From Haplomitrium mnioides (lineage: Eukaryota; Marchantiophyta; Haplomitriopsida; Calobryales), in NCBI GenBank assembly GCA_049999725.1, contig JBNGIS010034269.1:26970-51087 (forward strand): a stretch of 24,118 nt of DNA, given 5' to 3'. The notes beneath the pieces are model-generated. The model saw nothing but the letters and a program-made list of their open reading frames with translations. It was not told the DNA's origin and searched no databases. A program made the position numbers and the translations under genes. Positions 9,641 to 19,379 of this stretch are shown here, in pieces (position 1 is the first letter of the stretch; each line of letters starts with the position of its first letter).

Positions 9641-10690
9641 GTTTTGACGCACATGATGTTGTGGAAGTTGCTCTATGGTATAAAGAAGATGAAGATGACA
9701 ACATTTTGATGACCAGAATCTCCCTTGAAGGCAACCTCTTGCAGCAGATAGTCGATGCCATGGTGTGTGATCCACATGTGAGTGTCTAGTTGGAAGAGTT
9801 GAAAAATGGAAAGAACTTGTGCTCCTTGATGTTTCGCACAGAGGTCTGGCATTGGAAAGGAGAACATGTTTACATTCCGTTTTTAGTGCGAGCGTTTCTT
9901 CTGAAAGAATGCCATGACTCTAAGCACACGGGTGGACACCGAGGGCTTGTGACAACTTGGAAGCTGATGAAGACGTTTGTATACTAGCCGACTATGAAGG
10001 CGGATGTGGAGAAGTACATCAAGACTTGTACAAGTTGCCAACAATTCAAAGTGGATCATCAGAGGAAAGCGGATCTTTTGCAGCCAATAGCTCCTCCAAT
10101 GAAACCATGGGAGGCAATATCAATGGATTTTATCATGAAGCTTCCATTGTCCAATGAGTGTGACTCGATACTGGTTGTGGTTGATATCCTGTCCAAGGTC
10201 ATAAGGTTGATCTCAATGGTGGAGTCAAGTCCAACTGAGGAAACGACTCGGTTATTCTTTCGGCATGTGGTCAAAAACGCGTGGTTACCAAAGACAATTA
10301 TTAGTAACAGCGATCCAAAGTTCATCTCAAAATTCTGGACCGAATTGTTCATATTGCTAGGGATGGAGCTTACCTTCAGCTCGAGCTACCATTTGAACAC
10401 AGATGGGCAAATAGAGAGAGCAAACCTCACGATTAATGATGCACTAAGGAATTATATCCCCTTTGACCAGAGTGATTGGGCTGATCATTTGGATCTGGTT
10501 GAGTGGCAGTATAACACCACCTACCACAATGCCATCACCATGTTGCCATATGAGTGTCTTTTTGGATAATTGCCTTTGATGCCTCTTGCGTTGAGTCTTG
10601 GGGAGGGGGCTTTGACTTCGCAAACAAGATCATGTAATGTACCTGTTGTGACCACATTCCTTAGTGACATGGAAAGAGTTTGGGAGATTG
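9641..10690 (+). pseudogene. pol: Chromovirus integrase, zinc-binding and catalytic core
   Basis: Integrase inserts the cDNA into host DNA. The HHCC zinc-binding domain is readable as HDSKHTGGH followed by CTSC (about 9916-10038), with a TAG at 9985 in the position of a highly conserved Trp. In the core, the first catalytic Asp is in SMDFIMKLP (codon 10126-10128). The second should fall in an ISDRDPKF-like motif, but this copy reads ISNSDPKF, with Asn (AAC at 10306-10308). The third, Glu, is in TDGQIERAN (10414-10416), with the normal 35-residue spacing from the Asn. Further stops occur at 9787 and 10567, and the frame shifts near 10680-10700. Confidence 0.92.
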
Positions 10691-11171
10691 CAGACGCAAT
10701 ATCAGGTCCGCGCAACAAAGGTCCCAAAGAAATGAGAACCAGCACAAGCGGGATGTGGAATTTCAAGTGGGAAATCTTATCTGGTTGTCATCAAGATACC
10801 TTGGACTACCGGCGGGGATAAATAAGAAGTTTGTGCCAAAATGGGTTGGCCCATATCGAGTGGTGAAGAGATTTGGAAAAGTGCCTTACAAGTTGGATTT
10901 GCTGACGGCTGCAAGGAAGATTTATCAAACCTTCCATGTCTCCATGTTAAAGCCCTTTTGCCATGATGACGATCATACTCGTATGAATCAAATCCGTAAA
11001 GTACCTGAAGAAGGTGCTCTTCCGGATCTTACTACTGTCGAGATAGAGGTCATCATTGATGAAAGACAGAGGCAAGTCAGATCGACAAAAGTAACCAAAT
11101 ATCTCATCAAATGGAAAGGAGTTCCATGGACCAAACTCAATTGGCAGGCAAGTAATGAAGAAGGAAAATAG
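10691..11171 (+). pseudogene. pol: Integrase C-terminus: GPY/F module and chromodomain
   Basis: After the frameshift the text is clean to a TAG at 11169. It contains the linker (RDVEFQVGNLIWLSSRYL), the GPY/F module (PKWVGPYRVVKRFGKVPYKL), a conserved FHVSMLKPF block, and a chromodomain (about 11038-11160) with YLIKWKGVPW and a C-terminal NWQAS. Chromodomains of this family are thought to steer integration toward particular chromatin. Only one of the usual aromatic cage residues (the Trp of WKG) is clear: the N-terminal aromatic is absent and the position after WKG is Val, so methyl-lysine binding is doubtful. Downstream (11172-11320) lies the short untranslated tail before the polypurine tract. 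Confidence 0.87.
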
Positions 11172-11320
11172 AAGGCTTCTTGGGAAACATCCGATCCTAG
11201 GTGGGTTGGATGGGCGGCCGCTTTGCAACGTTGGGAACGGGTGAAGTGCGGTTGTGTCAGGTTTCGCCAAAAGCCTCCAAGAGTTGCATTAGCTGGGTTG
11301 GCGGGGCGCCTTTGTCTCAA

Positions 11321-11331
11321 GTGGGGGAGAG
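11321..11331 (+). other. Polypurine tract of the chromovirus
   Basis: GTGGGGGAGAG sits directly before TCACGCAG, where the 3' LTR should begin. It primes plus-strand DNA synthesis. A near copy (GTAGGGGAGAG at 23237-23247) occupies the same place in the second element. The expected TG of an LTR start (TGTCACG in many relatives) has been lost here. Confidence 0.8.
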
Positions 11332-12605
11332 TCACGCAGATCATATGTAGTTTTGCATACTAGTTAGGAATCATGAAATAAATCCCATGATCTGGTGGGA
11401 GATTTGTCTCATAGGTTGTGAGGTAAGCCTTTAGGTTCTATTGCCGGATTATAGATCCAAAGGAAAATGAGACTGACTTGCTTGTAATTCTCTGGAGATT
11501 TGTCTGGTCCAGAAAGCTAGAGGATGTGCCTAGTTTTCATAAATAAAGAAAATCTCAATGTTAAAGAGATACATTAGTGATTTATTCTACGGAAGAGGTT
11601 ATTGATACTATGGGGGTATGTGAGGCTTGATTTGATATGTCTAGCTTGAGATGATGAGTTATGGGGGTTCTTCTATAGATCGAAAAGACGTCTTGCCCAA
11701 ATTGTCAATCTCAAAACAAATCGGATGTAGGATAGTATCAAATGGTTTGCCAACACAACCAATCATAGGGGTAATTAGTAGACTTAGGAGATGGTCGGAT
11801 GAAAGACATTCTCTCCTGTGGAGGTAGTTGTTGCGGTGAATGAGGGCATTCGCCCATATGAGTGGGGGAGTAAGCTACGCTCCTTCCATAAAAAGAATGC
11901 TAGCTAGTGAGCGTATGGAGGTGCAGCTCGAAGAAGCTCGCTAGGTCGACGTGACGCGACCCAAGGCAAAACACTAGATGCAAAATGGGAGAGCTATTTG
12001 AATGTAGCCAGAGGTTGGAGCCGAGACTGACCTCTGCGGGTTGAAGACGATGAGGACTCTCGTCTCTATGAACCGGAGGCTAGAGCGAGTGCTCGTCTCT
12101 GTGAGATGAAGACTAGAGAGAACCCTCGTCTTGTGAACTTGCCTTCATGTGATGGAGCGCAATGATGGGAATCTCACCTCTGAGTATATTGATCCGAGTG
12201 GGAGAGCACGCATATACTTATGTGAAACTCAGTGGGGGTCATGGTAAACTTCCCTGTGGTCGATTCACGGATCTTGAGGGCTGCTCTAAAAGGAAGACAA
12301 CGCCTTGCAGTAGAAGACGTGGAACCCATACTGGATGTTGCGGAGGCGGACAAATCACCATCATAGGTAAGTTTAGTCATGTGGTATTGATTGAAGTGGA
12401 TATTAGATGGTTAGGTGATCGGGTAGTCATGGATATGAGACAGGTGAAGACCAGACAGCTCTCCTATATAACAGAGTGGACTGAGGAGTATCTCGCACCA
12501 TATTGTGGGTTGCTTGTTGGGGACCTGAGATCCTAAGGATTGAGATCTTGAACCAAGGGAAGAGGTTCCCTCGATGAATTACGAGCACTGCGTATGTGTC
12601 ATAAC
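11332..12605 (+). repeat. 3' LTR, about 1.27 kb
   Basis: It runs from just after the polypurine tract to the point aligning with the end of the 5' LTR (GTCATAAC against GTTGTAAC). The inner 740 bases match the 5' LTR. The outer 540 bases have no counterpart beside the 5' LTR, but their first 150 bases match 23248-23400 next to the second chromovirus fragment, so they belong to the element. The TATA-like site at 11887-11895 is degraded. Confidence 0.82.
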
Positions 12606-12689
12606 TAGTTGGGGCCCTCGAAGGCTATTGTAAGGGGGTAATAGGGTCCTCCCATATTCCAACTAGAGAACCATGGATCCTTTGTTTGC

Positions 12690-13980
12690 GAGTGACCAAA
12701 CTCAAGGGGAACTATGTCAAATCGCTTTGCCCACGATTAGATCAAATCACGTGAACAACTAGACGGATCGATCCACCAAACGAGACATTGAGACTACATT
12801 TTTCATGAGTTGGATCACTCGAGCAAACATATCGATCAACCAAATCTGCTCACATGTTGGATCACGTGAGCAGATCAAGGTAGATCACTCGAATAGGCAC
12901 AGATCAAAGGTGCCATAGCGGGCTAGATCTGCTCGAAAGCTAGATCATGTGAGCAGACCAGAGCAGATCACAAGATTAGGCGTGGACAAAGGCGCCATCA
13001 CGAGCAAGATCCATTCCCCATTCATATCAAGTGAGTGAACAAATGGATCAATTGACCAAACAATGGATCGAGAACCAAATTTGCTTACAAGTTGGATCAT
13101 ATAATCGAGTGGATTGATCAACTTGACGTTGGTCAGATCCGCTCGCAAGTTGGATCATGTGAGAAAACCGAGGTGGATCACGTGGGTAGGCGCGGATTAA
13201 AGGCAACATCACAGCCTAGATCTACTTGCAAGTCAGATGACACAAAAGATCAAATGGATCAACCAAACACAAGATCAAGAGCCAGATCTACTCGGCAAGT
13301 TAGATCAGAAAAATGGTCGGATTGGATCACATAAGAGGCGGATCGATCGACCAAATGATGGCCATATCTGCTCGATAGTTGGGATCATACAAATAGACTT
13401 AGGTGGATTGGATCATGCAAACAAGTGGATCGATTGACCAAACGTTGGCCATATCTACTTGCTACCTACGATCGCACAAGCAGACCTAGGCAAATCACAA
13501 GAGTAGGCTAATCAAACGAGTGATTGCGGGCCACATACACTCGCAAGTCGAATCACGCAAGTAAGCAAATCGATTGTGAAGTGTAATCACAACTTGGATC
13601 ACGCAAGCAAGGAGATCAACCAAGTGCAATCATGAGCCAAATAAGCTCGCAAGTTGGGGCCATCAAGAGATCGACCCACCCTTAGCAGGTTGATAAATCG
13701 TGAGTGAGCGTGCTATAGCCGAATCATGATCAACCAACTTTGAGAGAGTCTGTTGACTATCAATCTAGCCACCCGAGTCATGAACAAGACTAGGTGCTTA
13801 GCTTGTAATGCACTAGCAACACCTAGGAGTTGTTTGCCAACTCACGATCAAAAGAGTTAGAGGGGGCTTGATTGACCAAAGCAATCCTCTCTCAAGTTGA
13901 TTTAGCAAATCGATCGGTCAATTGTGAGCATGTCTGCTCATGATTCAATTTGATCAATTACAAGCATGTTTTCTCTTGAC
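12690..13980. repeat. Degenerate GATC-rich array, period near 80 bp
   Basis: A block of the type ATCTGCTCGCAAGTTGGATC recurs near 12843, 12926, 13076, 13135, 13218, 13285, 13365, 13451, 13533, 13588 and 13640, most often 80-86 bases apart, with some units shortened. Between these, GATCNATTGACCAAAC and GATCACGTGAGCAGA blocks recur. GATC is greatly over-represented, and three copies carry CACGTG (12748, 12863, 13179). From about 13900 a related 36-40 bp block (GAGCATGTCTGCTC, then AAGCATGTTTTCTC) is duplicated. No protein signature is present; open frames such as 13092-13334 are produced by the repetition. Confidence 0.72.
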
Positions 13981-15059
13981 TCGATTTGATTGATCTCTCC
14001 CTCGAGGATAGCATTGGATTGTGAGTACAAAAGTGGAGAGTAGGCTTGGAAACCAAACACGAGATTGTGAGCATGTTGCTTGCTTGACCCACTAAGGTTG
14101 CAACCCCTTGCAACTGGTTGTTCATGAGCAAGCAAATCATATTTGATTGCTCCCAAGATTGGATTGCAAAGGAGCATGCAAGCCAAATTGACCAATCGCA
14201 AGGGTATTCGGTGATTGTTGATCCATCCAAGCCAAGCTAAGTCAAGTCAAGTCTGGTTGGATGGGGTTGGATTTTGATCATGCGGCATGACTTTAGAGTA
14301 GGCTTGCTGCTATGACTGAGATTTGGCCTCTTGTCCCAATGAATTTTCCCCTCTTTTTGTATTGAGGCAAGTCCATGATGTTTAGCTTTGCGAAAGGACC
14401 ACTATATGGGAAACTAGATTGGCTATGCAACCATTGGTCTAGTGTGCTCACTTTTTGCTCTACCAGTTGCTCCACTACCCTCTCAATTTGCGGCCACGTG
14501 TTTGCCTCCTCCCCCCTCCTTCCTCTTTTTCTCTCTCTTTGGGGGCCAATCGGCTGGGCCTAACACTTTGTATTGGACTTTAGAGGGGGTTTGGAGGTTT
14601 TGAGGCTTCAAAGCCCAAAAATTGTGTCATTTCCATGAGAAAATCACACGAGAAAGCAAGTTTAAGGTCAATGATTTGGAGCAGAGACAACTCTCAAGTC
14701 CTCTTAAACTCAACAAAACTCTAGAAAGAGGGAAGCAGAGGTCATGCAATCTAATCAAATGAGCGCTATGATTGGGAGTCACAGAGGTTTTGTTGCTAGG
14801 AGCTACGACCTCCATATCGATGTAGGTCTAGGATGCAAGGCGACGACGTCTCAAAACCTACGCTGAATGTATGTAGATATCAAAGAGCATCAATACAATG
14901 GATAGAAGTCTCACGACTCTCGAACTCCTAGACTTCTCATCAACACTTCATGATAGTTGAACATCTGGCCGATCCTCGATTCTCAAAGTGTCTCGTTTTG
15001 AAAAAGTCAAGGAGGCCAAAACACTTCAACAGTATACGGTGGACGAGCGACTTATAGCC
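13981..15059. other. No gene recognised
   Basis: This stretch is unique-looking, without a coding or structural signature I can name. It has a pyrimidine-rich patch at about 14465-14550 and several short open frames on both strands with no recognisable motif. It could be old transposon sequence or ordinary intergenic DNA. Confidence 0.4.
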
Positions 15060-15500
15060 ATGTAAAAGTAGTCTAGGATGGCAGAACGTCTCGCCGATTA
15101 TGAGTTATTTGGGCATCTTATCTCGAAACAATTTAAAGAGCATCTCAATCATCTAGGGTGGGCAAGCAAGCATTTGAACCACACTTAAAAATAGTCCAAG
15201 GTGGTGAAACACTTGAAGGGTCCAATGTTGTGAGTGTCATGGACAATGGAAGTTGAGACTGATGAAACATCATGATAATCTAGGGCTTGAGGGCGTCTCC
15301 TTCAATAGGCTATAGTCTAGGGCTTCAAAATGCCTTGCAAGTCTAGGGTTGGCAAATGCCTTGTTCAAGAGTAGTCTAGAACTTTCAGGCGTGCTGCTCA
15401 ATTATAGTCTAGGGATAGGAGGGGTAACAGTAGTCTAGGGCTTGCAAACGCTAGTTAAAGAGCTGTATAGGGTAACAAAATGTCACGGTAGTCTAGAGCT
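15060..15500. repeat. Irregular short repeats with TCTAGGG core
   Basis: The core (A)GTCTAGGG, usually followed by a CTTGCAAA or TTGGCAAA type block, occurs near 15070, 15153, 15192, 15280, 15312, 15341, 15373, 15409, 15433 and 15489. In the central part the spacing is 24-36 bases. The same core with GCAAAA appears inside the larger tandem units at 3855-5150, so the two arrays may be related. No coding potential. Confidence 0.5.
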
Positions 15501-15717
15501 TGTACCTCAATCAAATACACTCCTATCAACAATCATGCATTGCGCTCAAATCACACAACTCACATACACACGGGATGGAGAAGTATTTTGCATTCATAAA
15601 GGGCTCGATGGCCTCAATAATACAATAGGGGAGAAGTGACTATGCGAAACTCCAAATAAGTCCCATATACCTAGCTAACCCTAAGCTTGGCAGCCTATCA
15701 GAGCTCTACAATTCAAT
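15500..15717 (-). repeat. Partial 3' LTR of the minus-strand copia element
   Basis: The sequence beyond the polypurine tract (reading ATTGAATTGTAGAGCTCTGA on the minus strand) is where an LTR should start; G-to-A loss of the canonical TGTTG start is likely. The outer end near 15500 is a guess, set by the start of the TCTAGGG repeats. No matching 5' LTR was found, so the length is unproved. Confidence 0.45.
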
Positions 15718-16133
15718 ACTCCCCCTCAAGCTCAATGTCTGTACACCAAGTTGCCTCCTGAATTTCTGCAACTTCTTGGCTCCCAATGCCTTCATAAAAA
15801 TATCAACCAGTTGCTCCTCAGTGCTAATATACTCCAAATTAATCAACCTTGCCAACACCTTCTCTCTCACAAAGTGATAATGCACCTCAATGTGCTTGGA
15901 ACAAGCATGAAAAACTAGATTGTTAGCTAATTGAATACTATTGATGTTGTCACAATTAACCTTCACTGGTTCCTCCACTCTGACATACAAGTCCTGCAAT
16001 AACTTCAATAACTACACTACCTCATAGGTGGCCATAGCTTCCCCCCTGTATTCAGCCTTCGTACTTGATAGTGCAGTTGTAGGTTGCTTCTTACTACTCC
16101 AAACGATTCCATCACTAACAAATGAAAACTTTA
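15706..16133 (-). pseudogene. pol: Copia RNase H, C-terminal part
   Basis: Minus-strand landmarks: WSSKKQPTTALSSTKAEYRG (about 16110-16050), with the conserved S-S-T.AEY motif; then VKVNCDNINSIQLANN, whose Asp belongs to the catalytic set; then SKHIEVHYHFVREKV; and ISTEEQLVDIFMKALG, the normal C-terminal end of copia pol. A TAG occurs where a Trp is expected, just after YEVV (about 16010). The stop is at 15706-15708. The N-terminal part of the domain has been displaced or lost at the insertion near 16135. Confidence 0.9.
15718..15733 (-). other. Polypurine tract of the minus-strand copia element
   Basis: On the minus strand this reads GAGCTTGAGGGGGAGT, the classic copia plus-strand primer just before the 3' LTR. 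It overlaps the last codons of the RNase H frame. Confidence 0.8.
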
Positions 16134-16531
16134 AACAACTTTGTGACGCAGAGTTCCGCAGGATTATTCGGAAATGAGCCTATTTGGAAGAATTTAAAGC
16201 AAAAGGAACGTGCAGAGAGCTTCAAAGAAGAGAAAATTTGAGGAAAAGTCTATCTTTGGGAGTCTGTGGAAGATGAGAAGTCAGAATCGGATGTCAAATC
16301 AGTGAAAAGATCTTCGAATTATTGAAAATTGTTTCCAAAGTGGTTTTTAGGAACAAAACCGAAAGGCGGAGTCGGAAAGCAGTCCAAAAAGGGCTTCGAA
16401 AGGTCCAACAGTCGGATAAGTGTCCGATGTCGGATGCGGGAGGGCGTCGTCTGTTGGTTTTATGAAAGAGGGTTGTTAAACGGTTTCTCGAAAGTTTGAA
16501 TTGGTTGTTCGTTTTATCAAACAAGGTAGCC

Positions 16532-18761
16532 ATGCCAAGGAGATCGTGGAGAGTGTCAAGAGCCAGGGGAGGACGAGTCGCTACTAGGAGATCCGAGCGG
16601 AAGCGTTTCCTATTTGAATCAACTGTTCCAGCAGAGACTAAAAGAATTCATGTGGAGGTAGTTCTGATTGCGGAAGAGATGCAAGCCAAGGAAATGAAGG
16701 GTGATGGAGAGTTTGTGCCTACAAGGCCGGTGAAGAGTCCCCACCTTCTGGCAATTTCCTATGACTTGAGGAAGGTTCTGAGGAGCCGAGGGCTTTGAAA
16801 CTTCGCGGGGAGGATCTGGGATCATAACTTGCAAGGTATGATCAGCTAGGGGAACTTTGAGAGAGTGGAAGTAGTCAATGGAGAATTGGTGTTCTCCTTC
16901 CAAGGGGAATTTGTGCATTACAACGAAGAAGCGGTAAGGAAAATTTACCATCTTCTTGAGACTGATAACTCAGAAGTGAAATTGAAGCAGAATGGACATC
17001 TTGCATATCTGTGTCCCGATCTGTCTGTAACCAATGATGGTTACAAGATGCAAGAAATAACCGATCCCTTGTTGCAATAATTCGTGCAAGTTTTTGGCAC
17101 AATTCTTTTTCAGCCGAAGCCCAGATATGTTACGAAGACAAATCTTTTTTGTTTTGTTAAACACATGGAGAGGGCACACTAAGGGGATGGCCCAGTTTAT
17201 TTACAATAGGATCCTTACTTATTTTCCAATCAGTTGGGGAAAGAGTCCGGTAATCTGGTATGCTACATTCATTCTACATCATATGGAAGCCAACGGAGTC
17301 TGTACTTCGGAAGAGCGAGACTTGCTGGCAAGAGACCAGAGGATAGTTTCAGAAAAGACAGTCTGGATGGATGGAGTCCCAAGTAAGCCTGGAAGGAAAC
17401 CATGGAAGATGCCTTCCATCGATCCAATTCCGAGAGAAAGAGTGGAAATCCGAATTTCCAATTCACCTTATCCGAAACCGCAGAAGAGGGCTCGAACCGA
17501 CTTGAAGGAAATCTGGGTGGCTAAGTCCAATCAAGCAAGAGGCGCAGGGAAGGTCTCTAAAGATACTGGAGTGTATCCCTTAGCATGTCAAAAGCCAGGA
17601 GAGGGGCGAACCATCGATATGATCGATTTAGGTGAAGGAAGTGCTGATTGGGGGAGGACACTGGAGGAGCTTGATGCCCAACGAGAGGTCTAGAAAAAAG
17701 GAGACGGAGCGGGTCCAAGATTAGATCCTAGAAGGGATTCTATGGCAAGCTCAACGGCAATTCTAGAAATCGAAGAAGAGGAGCCCGATGTAGTGCTTCT
17801 GAAGGTACATAATGCGAGATCAGAGGAGGCTCGTTTATAGCCAGTGTTGAGTCCAATGGAGGATGAAGGCCACAATGCAGGTGTATGCCCACTGGAGGAA
17901 GAGAATGAAGAAAAAAGTGAGGCAGAGGAAAGCCTGAAAACAGCTTCGGAGGAGTTGTTGGATGAACCTCCGGCTATTGAGAAGAAAGAGAAAATGATCG
18001 AGTGAGAATCCGATGCCGAGTTCAAAAACTGGGTGAGTACCTATCAATTGTTAAAACATAAGATTGAGATCAAGGAGGGTTGATTGGAGGAAGTAATCAA
18101 AGAAGAAAGGAAGACTTCTAAGATTCTTCGGAAGTCCCTGGCGCAATTGCAAAAAGAGAAGCAGAGAGATTCCAAGGAATTGGCTCAAGTGGAGACTTTG
18201 CAAAAGCGAGTTGCAGCATTGGAAGCTTTGTTGAAACAAAGGGAAAAGAGTTTCTATTTCTAGGAGGAGAAATTCTTGAAGGTAGAGAAGGAGCTTTGCG
18301 AGGAAAGAGGGAAGAGCCAGCAACTCTTCGGAGAAAAGGTGTTGCTGGAGTCCGAAGCATGCAAATTGATCAGTGAAATGGCAGGGATGGAGGCAGAGAA
18401 GCGTGCTCACAAAGAGAAGGAAAGAGAATGGAGGCGATTGTATCAAGTGCTCTAAACATTGAAATCCATCCAGGAGAATCGAGCAAATACAATGCAAAGG
18501 AAGTTAGCAGAATGGCAAAGGGAAACCTTGGAAAGAGAGAAATGGGAATTTTCTGAAGACCTGTTAAAATCCGCTTGTGATGTGAAGGGATTAAAACAAA
18601 TGTGGGACAAGGTATAGTAGGTCCGAAATGCAACTCTGGATAGGATGGATGTAAGTATGCAAAGGCTTGTTTTTTACTTGGATGAGGCCAATCAAGAGGT
18701 GTCGAATGTGCGAGAGCAATTGACAGCTCTGGAGGAGCGGACATACTCAAAAGTAACTTGA
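16532..18761 (+). pseudogene. Unrecognised coiled-coil protein, decayed, about 740 codons
   Basis: Start chosen at the ATG at 16532 (MPRRSWRVSRARGGR), a basic N-terminus. One coherent text runs to a TGA at 18759 with one frame change near 17175. In-frame stops: 16796, 16847, 17078, 17691, 17838, 18003, 18081, 18261, 18453, 18615, 18618. The first part (about 16850-17400) looks globular, with GELVFSFQGEFVHYNEEAV, LFCFVKHMERAH, then MAQFIYNRILTYFPISWGK and ATFILHHMEANG. This faintly recalls plant transposon-associated domains (the putative plant transposon protein / plant mobile domain type), a resemblance from memory only. An acidic stretch follows (17770-18000), then a Glu/Lys/Leu/Gln-rich heptad region (about 18030-18750) predicting a long coiled coil. 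No protease, RT or zinc knuckle is seen. Function unknown. Confidence 0.62.
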
Positions 18762-19372
18762 GATTTATTCCGAGTAAATTCTTTGGAGGACATTTTTAAG
18801 TTATCTTAGATTAGAAAGTCCTTCTGTAGCTTCAGAAGTGTCATTTCGGATAGTTTCGAGTTTGTATAAGTCTCCTCATTCAAGAAGATTCTGAGTTGTG
18901 TAAAGATTGTATTCTGTCATCAAATCTAGAGTAAGGAAGAGAATCCGCTTAAGCGTGAACACAAAGGAAGTCTATTCTGGATAAGGGAAAAGGAACTTAA
19001 TTGGATTGCCTTATTGTTCATGTAAATATGCAAATTGTTGTCTGGAGAAGTAGGCAGAATCGTCTGAAGCTTTTCGAAATTCATCTTGGAATTGGTTGTA
19101 TGTCAGAATCAGCAAAGTTGTCCAAGAAGGGAATCAACTGTGGTAGGGAGGTGCATCCCGAGCAGATCGTAGGGCCTACCTGATCGTTGAGGCGAGTAGG
19201 AGCCTTGTGGAAAAAGAAAAATGATTAAGGGGAGGAATCGGTGAGAATTAACCGTGCAAGTCAACGGATTTGTGGGGTTGAGTTCCAGTCGACGGACTGG
19301 GGATCACTGGCAATTTCCAATCCTTTGCTCAAGGTGTTAATCTTAAATCCGAAAACTGACTTACCAAACCTG
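18762..19372. other. 3' flank of the coiled-coil pseudogene within the insertion
   Basis: No gene. A purine-rich stretch at about 19208-19232 (AAAAAGAAAAATGATTAAGG, then GGAGG) could be a former polypurine tract, but no LTR follows that I can confirm. A perfect 6-bp hairpin with a 4-nt loop, CCAGTC-GACG-GACTGG, lies at 19285-19300. A short open frame at 19001-19183 has no recognisable features. Confidence 0.4.
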
Positions 19373-19379
19373 CATAAAC

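Larger units (their letters stand above)
5312..12605 (+). mobile_element. Ty3/gypsy chromovirus, near full length, inactive
   Basis: Order: partial 5' LTR, tRNA primer site, gag with zinc knuckle, protease, RT, RNase H, integrase with GPY/F module, chromodomain, polypurine tract, 3' LTR. Integrase following RNase H marks Ty3/gypsy, and the C-terminal chromodomain marks a chromovirus. The internal region is about 5.3 kb, a normal size. More than ten in-frame stops and at least four frameshifts break gag and pol. Target-site duplications cannot be assessed because the 5' LTR has lost its outer part. Confidence 0.93.
16141..19372 (+). mobile_element. 3.2-kb insertion of unknown type inside the copia element
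   Basis: Copia RNase H sequence ends at about 16135 and copia RT/RNase H sequence resumes at about 19375, so the DNA between was inserted (or was joined with loss of about 200 bases). Left edge begins TGTGACGCAG. Right edge is near AAAACTGACTTACC. I found no terminal inverted repeats, no LTR pair and no target-site duplication by eye. It carries one plus-strand decayed gene (16532-18761) and about 600 bases of non-coding sequence after it. It might be a non-autonomous retroelement, a captured retrocopy, or a solitary remnant of a larger element. Confidence 0.6.

Noticed and set aside
12690-13980. Several short open frames considered as a repeat protein
   Set aside because: The period is not a multiple of three and the frames are not maintained between units.
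13938-14475. Minus-strand open frames of 60-90 codons
   Set aside because: No recognisable domain, several mutually overlapping frames, and ordinary composition for non-coding DNA.
18051-18497. Minus-strand Leu/Phe-rich open frame resembling a membrane protein
   Set aside because: It is the antisense of the coiled-coil gene. Glu/Lys codons read backwards give Leu/Phe/Ser.
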